This document shows, piece after piece, positions 57,114 to 64,000 of a stretch of DNA of 64,000 bases. Position 1 is the first letter of the stretch. The number at the start of each line of letters is the position of its first letter. Where the stretch lies: NCBI GenBank assembly GCA_025266875.1, contig JALLLT010000071.1, positions 56,336-120,335 on the forward strand. The letters are read 5' to 3'. The translations under genes were made by a program, and so were the position numbers. This DNA comes from Fennellomyces sp. T-0311. Lineage: Eukaryota > Mucoromycota > Mucoromycetes > Mucorales > Lichtheimiaceae. Below the pieces are notes generated by a model, which ran no database searches, had not been told where the DNA came from, and was given only the letters and a program-made list of their open reading frames with translations.

Positions 57114-57461
57114 CTCGCGCACAGAAAAAAAAGACCTCGCGCACAGAAAAAACCTTGGCACTTTAACATAAATCTGTGGTACCATAATGCTCATCCAATC
57201 AAATGTGTACATCCGAGATGCCTTTTCACGTATGTCAAGCTGTTTCGTTGTAAATCACCGTACAACTTGTATTTAAAAAGTATTAAATACATTATATGAC
57301 ATTGAAGTTATTCATAATATCCGCTAATACCATAGTTTAGCTTGCATACTTTAATATCTTTGTATAAAATCGAACGAGGCGCACAGAAAAGAGCGGAGTG
57401 GCATGTTTTCTGTGCGCGCGATGGAGGCTAAAAGTGGGAGTAGCACTTTTCTGTGCGCGAG
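57114..57461. promoter_or_regulatory. Cluster of five GCGCACAGAAAA motifs in the upstream region of the F-box gene
   Basis: The 12-mer GCGCACAGAAAA occurs within 57114-57128, 57136-57150 and 57376-57390, and inverted within 57406-57420 and 57447-57461. The first two are direct repeats 22 bp apart, 34-70 bp upstream of the F-box ATG; the last two are inverted relative to them. Most copies carry a preceding CTC/CG. A regulatory role is inference; it could also be the remains of a small inverted-repeat element. Confidence 0.5.
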
Positions 57462-58114
57462 AACATGGGTGAAAACGGAAGTACAAGGGTCGGGATATGA
57501 AATTCAACTAAATAAGAAAGAATGAGGGTCGATGAAAGTTGCATTATGTTATGGTTTTATAGGGCAATTATTGATATATGCTAACCATGATGTTATTTAC
57601 GCGTGTCATTGTTGTCCTGTGAGTAAATGCTATAGTACTCCAGGACGAGTGTGGACTGAGCGGACTAAGACTTACTCTGTGTGCGAACTTTATGACAGTG
57701 CGGAGTGATGTACGAAATTCAGGAATGATTAGCATTAATCAACTTACCGTTATGCAGTATCAAACAAATTTTACAAGCACCATCATAAAATATGTACCTA
57801 TAAATTGTACTATACATCAGTACTGTGCACACTGTGTCTGTGCGCAAAAATACACAACAGCTCAAGGCACTTGTAAGTCAGCGGTTGGGGTAGCACAATG
57901 ATTTCTTTATATGTACACTGCTTTTCTTGTGATTATATCCTTCCGCTTTAACCTTTTCACCAAAAACTTAAAAGCTTCATTCACGCAAACCAGTGTAAAC
58001 AAGCACTTTCTTCGTTAGTTTTTGTACCGCTTTAACTTGCTATCTTAACGCAGTTATATCCTACCTACACTGATCTGAAGTAGACGCTAATTTAACAGTA
58101 TTATAGCAGCTATT
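57462..58114. other. Spacer between the F-box gene and the Mutator-like element
   Basis: Presumably contains the left terminus of the Mutator-like element, but no terminal repeat was identified. No gene recognised. Confidence 0.3.
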
Positions 58115-61100
58115 ATGTCCCACGACCCGATTTATAACGAAACTGCCGATGATCACCATGCTTTGGCCAAAAAACTTAGGCAATATTGGCGCGGTAAAGG
58201 ATACGTAGGGGTCGTAATTCAAAGCAGCGGAACTAGTGCGAAAAGTGGCACCCATTTTTGTTACATGAAATGTTCCCAAGGTGGAGAGCCGAAGGCCGAC
58301 AGTCAAAATCGTATTGAAAGCAATACCAAGAAAACGAGCGGTTCAGCTGCGGAACTAGGTTTTGATCCCCAAACGCACTTCAAGTGTGCTAACGGCGTTG
58401 TAAAGAAGAGACCCGAAAGGTCTACCATTCGCATGGGCTGTCCGTATAAGGTGTACGCCTCGAAAACAAAAGGAGCTACCAAGTACAGCTTTAATCTCGA
58501 AAATGACAAAACCAACTTGGTGCATACGTGTCGTAACGAGGATGAGAGAGCAGATCTTCGGATTGATCCTAGTGCCGGAAAGGATGAAATGACTCACGAG
58601 GTTATCACACAAATTATTCAGCAATCATCAGTTGGAATGACGCCCTCCCAAATTCTTCGGCTCATGCGTATCAACAATCCTACGACGATGATAGATACCC
58701 GCCGTATCAGCAGAATCCTGGAGAAGGCGAGCGTCGAAAATAGCCGTGCCGACGAGTTCTCCAGTATCACAAGCAAGCTTCGTACGGGAAACTATTTGTA
58801 CCGATACGAAATTACTGAGGAAGGAGTGTTGAACAACCTGTTTGTCGCCCATAAGGACTCGATCAGCAAAGCCCGGCAATTCCCAGAGGTGGTAATTATT
58901 GATGCAACGTATAAGACAAGTCTGGCAAAGTTACCACTTGTTCATATTGTCGGGGTCGACAACTTGGCATCCGACAAGAGCACCGACTCGCTGCGTACCT
59001 TCTTCATCGCATATGTCCTCATCAACAACGAAACGAAGGATACGTATGCTTGGCTACTGAATTGCTTGAAGTCAAACATTTACAACACAGTTGACGGTGT
59101 ATCACGCACGCCAGGATTGTTTGTTACGGACAATGACCACGCCCTACGTAATACCCTCAAGGCCGTTTTTCCCTCAGTTCCTCATTCTCTCTGTGCCTGG
59201 CACATGCAGATGAATTTTGAAAGTAAACTGGAGAAAAACATCGATGAAAGCGCCAGAAAAAGATATGTGGCCGCAGTCCTGGAAATGCTGTACGGTCGAA
59301 GTCTGAATGATTTTATCAAGGCCAAAAAAAAATATTACGCTGTCACTGCTGAAATGCCAAACAAAGACAGCTTGCAAAAATATCTTGGAAGGTAACATAT
59401 ACAACCATGAGTGAGTTTTACTTGATTTTTCTTACTTATCACGGTACGTAATACATTAAGTTTACTATATTACCAAGAGAAATGGGCAGGTGCTTGGACT
59501 GCTAATCGTGTTAACCTCGGCGTCCGATCAACCCAGCGTGTCGAAGGAACACATGCCGCTATCAAGGAAATTATCCAAACGCCTGGAAAAATTAGCAAAA
59601 TTATAGGCTGCATTCATACCTTTTTAGAAGAGGGGGTTAGTTATTTGGTGCTATACTTATGGTTATCTAAAATGCGTTCATAATTAATAGGAACTGAAGA
59701 GAGATAAGGAAGCGGCAAAAGAGCGCTACACAAGGATTTTGCAGAAAGATCCGACAAAAGCAACAATCGACCAAGACGCGACCGATATCCTGAAGCCTTT
59801 GGAACACGTTCTTGGTCATTTTGCTATCAGACGCATGCGGCAAGAGATTGACAAAGCAAGAGAAGCCGCTGTCGATGTAGATACTGGTGAATATACCGCT
59901 TGCCACTGCGCCATACGAAGCAACTACCGCCTTCCTTGCTATCACGACTTATTACGGAACAGTAATAGCACTGAAATAATTATTGATCCGTCTACGATTG
60001 ATAACCGATGGTACCTTGACAGAAATCTCAAATGTAGTATGTTTGATAATTGTCCATGTGGTTATTGCGATGAATACTCTGACTTTTTTAACAACACATA
60101 TCAACATTTCATTATAGGACCTTTTCATTCCTTTTCCATCCCTCGTACAGCAGAGGCAGTTGATGATAAATTCCAAAAGATGCTGTCTTACATTGAAGCT
60201 GAATATGCTCGCTGTCCTGACGACCAACAAAAGCTGAATTTTATAGACTGCATTACAAAAGCAGTAACCACCTTCAAAGTCATCCCGATAAAGGACATAT
60301 CAGTGGTACAGAGTGTGACACCAAGAGGACGACCTTCAGCTACAATCGGATCCAGAATCCTATCACGGTTCGAACAACAAGCGCCATCACCAAGTACCAC
60401 TTCTCCTGAATCATCAAGATTCAAAGTAACAAAAAGAAAGCGCAAGGATGATGAAGGTATGTAGTATCGATAGACGAACAGTACATATGAACATCGCATC
60501 TATCATCGCATTCTTTAAACTGACTCAAACTTTGTCAAATTCGATGAAAGAACCGGGCTCTACTGGCATTACTAGCAAAGGTAATTATGACTTTGGGCAA
60601 ATCAGATATATAATCTGTAAAATTCAGATATCTAAATTTGTAAAATACTTAGATGAAAACGAAAAGGCTGAACTTATAAAGTCCAAATACGAGCGCGACC
60701 TTCGCGCCTCAAGACAGTCTGAAAGGAGGGACAATGTCCAGAAGGAGGCAAAACGCCAATACCGTGAGAAGAAATACCAGAGGTATACCATTTTTCAGAA
60801 AAAAAGTGATCATCAATGGCTAATAGGTACACAAGTAATGAATCTTCGAAACGGGCAGACAAAAACGTCATCAGCCAAGCTAGTAGAAGTCAAGCATCTG
60901 GTAGCAAACGGAAGCAAGTGAACGATGCTGTGCCCATAGAAAAACTGGTACTATGCAAAAAACGCCAAAGAACACTTTCTCGGTATGTATACTGTCTTTG
61001 CATCTGCTCATTGTCTAATAAATATGATTTAAATAGCAAGCAAACGATGCCTCCTGCTGAACTTCCTGTAGAGTACATTGCAAAAGATCAGGATGTCCTT

Positions 61101-62599
61101 GGCGATGGCTTCTGTGGATTTCGAGTAATTGCGTTCCATATTCTGGGAAACGAGGAGGAACATATGGCAATCAAGAAAAACATGCTCGACTATGTTGTAG
61201 CAAACCGTGATTACTGCCACGAGCATATCTGCGGAAAGAATGACGAAGTACTTGACGAATTAGTCAAGCGACTAGAATACGGAATCTCTCCCGAATCAGT
61301 TGAGATTGCGAAGACTTCCTTCACTCCAGAGAAGTACTGGTTTAATGGTATGACAGACATCCAAGTCGCGGCCAACACGTTCAAAACACCAATCGCCTGC
61401 TACTCGAGCCACTGCATTGAAAGTCATCCATCGTACCTTTATCTTCCACATTGCAAGATCACGGATCAAAAGCAACCGTTTGTCATGCATTACGTACACG
61501 ACTATCACTGGCGCACTTTTGTTCTTAAAGGAGCATCAGAGGTTTTGTGGCCAAGCGTCTATAATATCAGAAAGCAAATGCATATATGGACGGACGTATT
61601 GCACTTAGTTGAAACTGATCAAGGGTATCGGAGTCACTGGGGTTATCTCCGTATAAAAGAGTCCCCCACCACTACTATACAATACGACTTGGTTGAAACT
61701 GACGACGAACAGGGTAAGTTGTTGTGATTAAAATGGGCATAGTATATGTACTATATAATAACATATGCATGTGCCGTGTATTCCTTAGGTACAAAACCAA
61801 ATTCCAACGACGGCACCACCCAATGCACTGAAGCAACGGAACGCAATGACGAGGAAATTTTGCGAGAGGGGATTGAGAACGGCTACCCAGAAAGTCCTGA
61901 CATCAAATCAATTGCTGGTCGGGTAAAGGAAATGAAACAGGATATTGATCTGTTCATATACGGAAAGAAACGATCGCTATTTGCAGCTGAAAAAGATAAG
62001 TATACCTGGAATCCAGAGGTCAAAAGGCCATTTAAGGTAATTGTATCCGTGAGGTTAAGTTGTTCAATCGAATATCTACATACTGAGATATTCATCGACT
62101 TTAGCACCCCGCTGGTTACTATGGTTGCAAGGGTGCATCTATCATATATGAAACATTGCTTGACATGTACACCAGACCATCATTTCTCTTTCGTTCAACG
62201 CCGGGAGAAGTTTTTAGAGACGAAATACTTCAACCAAGCTCCGAACGCAAAAACGAAAAGAAGCGCGTAGACAATCTTTACAAGTACTTCAATTCCGGCA
62301 TTATGACTGCGGAGATCGGGCAACGCCTGATCATACAGGATCTTAAAGCGAAGCAGAAATTTGTACCGAAATCCCAAAGGAAAACCTATGTTGAACTAGG
62401 ATTAATGGCATATGACATTCAGATGTACGGAAACGAATATGGTGACATTGTCACCAGAAACATCCCATGTAAGTATAATATATGCGGAATAAATGCTGAT
62501 AGCACACCACCTAAATGATCAACAAACTATTTAGTGCCAGAAGAATTTCAATACATAGATGATCCGCTCGACGATGGCGTGCATAGCGATGACGAGTAG
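58115..62599 (+). CDS. Mutator-like (MULE) transposase fused to an OTU cysteine-protease domain
   Basis: The multi-exon frame starts at ATG 58115 and ends at TAG 62599. Order: a zinc-binding FAR1/WRKY-GCM1-like N-terminus (CYMKC, FKCANGV, MGCPYKVYAS, LVHTCRN); the MULE core with VVIIDATYKTSL, LFVTDNDHALRN and CAWHMQMN, continuing after an intron (59392-59460) into QEKWAGAWTANRVNLGVRST and RVEGTHAAIK; a SWIM-type CHCAIRSNYRLPCYH; a basic linker (KRKRKDDE, KRKQVNDAVPIE). The OTU domain has DVLGDGFCGFRVIAFHI with the catalytic Cys in the D-G-x-C loop and HDYHWRTFV with the His. A C-terminal region of about 250 residues that I do not recognise follows (HPAGYYGCKGASIIYE, PEEFQYIDDPLDDG). All six junctions I checked downstream of the second intron keep frame, so a single protein is likely, though two genes cannot be excluded. 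The element appears intact; its terminal repeats were not found. Confidence 0.8.
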
Positions 62600-64000
62600 C
62601 CGTGCTACTTTCTCTCTTATTTGCCTTTCACTCTGTCTTATTTCCTTTCTATTTCTCTTTTCTCTGTATATGGATACCTATCCAAATTCGTTACATTGCA
62701 CTATGGTATCACCTTAGAAGAATACTTTATCCTATTACTACATCGAATATCCACTTGCTTAACTCTGCTTACCTCTTTGATATCGTCATTTGATCCACTT
62801 TATTCACTTTTACCAAGTACCTTCATATCATTACCATTACCCTTATGGCGAACCAACCACAGAAGTTAATTATGGATGATATTCCCATCGGATAACACAT
62901 ATCGGTTCAACATCATCACGAAGTGTACATACATAGTAGTTTGTCCACACAGGTTAAGTATTACATGTTATTAACGAATAGAATGAACTCAACAGGACAC
63001 GGAATTTATTCCAATATAGCAACGCAATCATTACACTGCAGAGTGTATGTCAAACACGTCCTCAGTTCCGGATTATCAAAGAGAAGGAAACGATCCTATA
63101 CGTCTTCCATCTATTCAGGCAATTTTGAAGACGAAACACTATCTAAACTGCTATCGCTAATTCAACAGACAAAAAGATATAAAAGCATAGAGTGTTGCAT
63201 TCGAATAAGCATATCACAGAAACTTCGAAGATACTTTTTTAGTCTCTTTATTTCTTTGTGCTTTTGATCACCCTCAACTCTTACCTTTACAATCTAAGAC
63301 TTAAAGACCGGTAAAAAATTTGAAATCTAGCAGCAAGAGTAGATATGTACTATTTCGGAAACTTTAGTCACATGAAGATGGCAAACCATGATAAAAAGCT
63401 AGTTACATATATAAGAACAGCATTAGATCATTAATTGGCACCTCGATACACTCATTGTGGTAATATGTATACGGGCCAAGTATTTTTATATTACCAGTCG
63501 CAGATAATTACCATCAAAAGTTAAAGAAATCTCAAAACAGATAGTGGTCTATTATATGATACATAATCACATACATATGCATTGTTAATGTTAGTGCATG
63601 CTATTACTAGCGCAACATGTCAGTCTTGTACATACTACTATTTTCTTGGTTTCTGTCTTATTCTAGTAAAAGTAATCTTAAGTGATAATGTAATACATAT
63701 GGTGGAATGTCAATAAAAGTAAGTTTTGAGGAAAATGATACGAATAGCTAATAACATGTTGTGCCTTGCGAGAATTGTAATAATATATACTATTACGTAC
63801 GGAATTATCGAACTTGTTTAAAAAACTGCTGTTGTGAATTTCAAAGGCCCTGTGGAAAGCAGTATCCTTTAAAGACCAGTGCTTTGAAACAACTTTTTGA
63901 TAGTAGTACTGAGCTGACATTTAGAGTAGAAAATGTTAAGAGTTTATTATCTTATGGTAGAAAATTGATAGTACAGTATAAAAGCGACTTCCTTGGTGAT
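62600..64000. other. Right flank, no supported gene
   Basis: AT-rich. Presumably includes the 3' end of the Mutator-like element. Short frames near 62.9-63.3 kb show no family features. Confidence 0.35.

Noticed and set aside
1..64000. CRISPR array
   Set aside because: No regularly spaced identical short repeats with unique spacers; the tandem repeats present have no spacers, and the sequence is eukaryotic.

Overview
The window looks like nuclear DNA of a filamentous early-diverging fungus, most likely a Mucorales-type member of Mucoromycota; this is inference, and the species is not determined. The support is AT-rich spacers, many short GT-AG introns (about 48-75 bp) with CTAAY/TTAAY-like branch sites, and the gene set: F-box/LRR families, an RFX factor, a retained nicastrin, and PIF/Harbinger, CACTA, Tc1/mariner and Mutator-like transposons. 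Exon models were built by hand from splice signals and frame continuity. For multi-exon genes where every exon end was measured, the summed exon lengths divide by three.

Layout. 1-3.3 kb holds no supported gene. 3.26-3.84 kb is a compact four-exon gene for a small, probably mitochondrial protein. 4.2-14.4 kb is a nest of transposons. A PIF/Harbinger transposase gene (minus strand, DDE residues present, one frameshift), with a broken Myb/SANT-like partner beside it, carries a 1.87-kb Tc1/mariner element in one intron and a 5.1-kb CACTA element in another. 14.5-20.2 kb has a TPR/F-box/LRR gene, an LRR fragment, a KRE9/KNH1-like membrane protein and a decayed copy of it. 21.0-22.6 kb is a short/branched-chain acyl-CoA dehydrogenase. 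22.9-25.1 kb is a frameshifted DDE plus 3'-5' exonuclease pseudogene. 26.0-31.0 kb holds nicastrin and an MFS monocarboxylate-type transporter, both minus strand and with unusual splicing. 31-35.6 kb is gene-poor. 35.6-44.0 kb repeats the earlier theme: KRE9-like gene, decayed KRE9-like copy, inverted TPR/F-box/LRR paralogue, short secreted KRE9-like gene. 44.5-46.9 kb is an RFX transcription factor. 49.3-57.1 kb has two more LRR/F-box genes around a decayed RNase H-like locus and a 401-bp Harbinger-type MITE. 58.1-62.6 kb encodes a large Mutator-like transposase apparently fused to an OTU protease domain and a further unknown domain.

Housekeeping genes (acyl-CoA dehydrogenase, nicastrin, transporter, RFX factor, the small mitochondrial-type gene) lie between accessory blocks dominated by transposons and by two locally duplicated families, F-box/LRR adaptors and KRE9-like cell-surface proteins. 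The most unusual points are the two insertions placed exactly in transposase introns, a candidate 20-nt intron in nicastrin, a candidate 2-nt microexon in the transporter, and the Mutator-OTU fusion.
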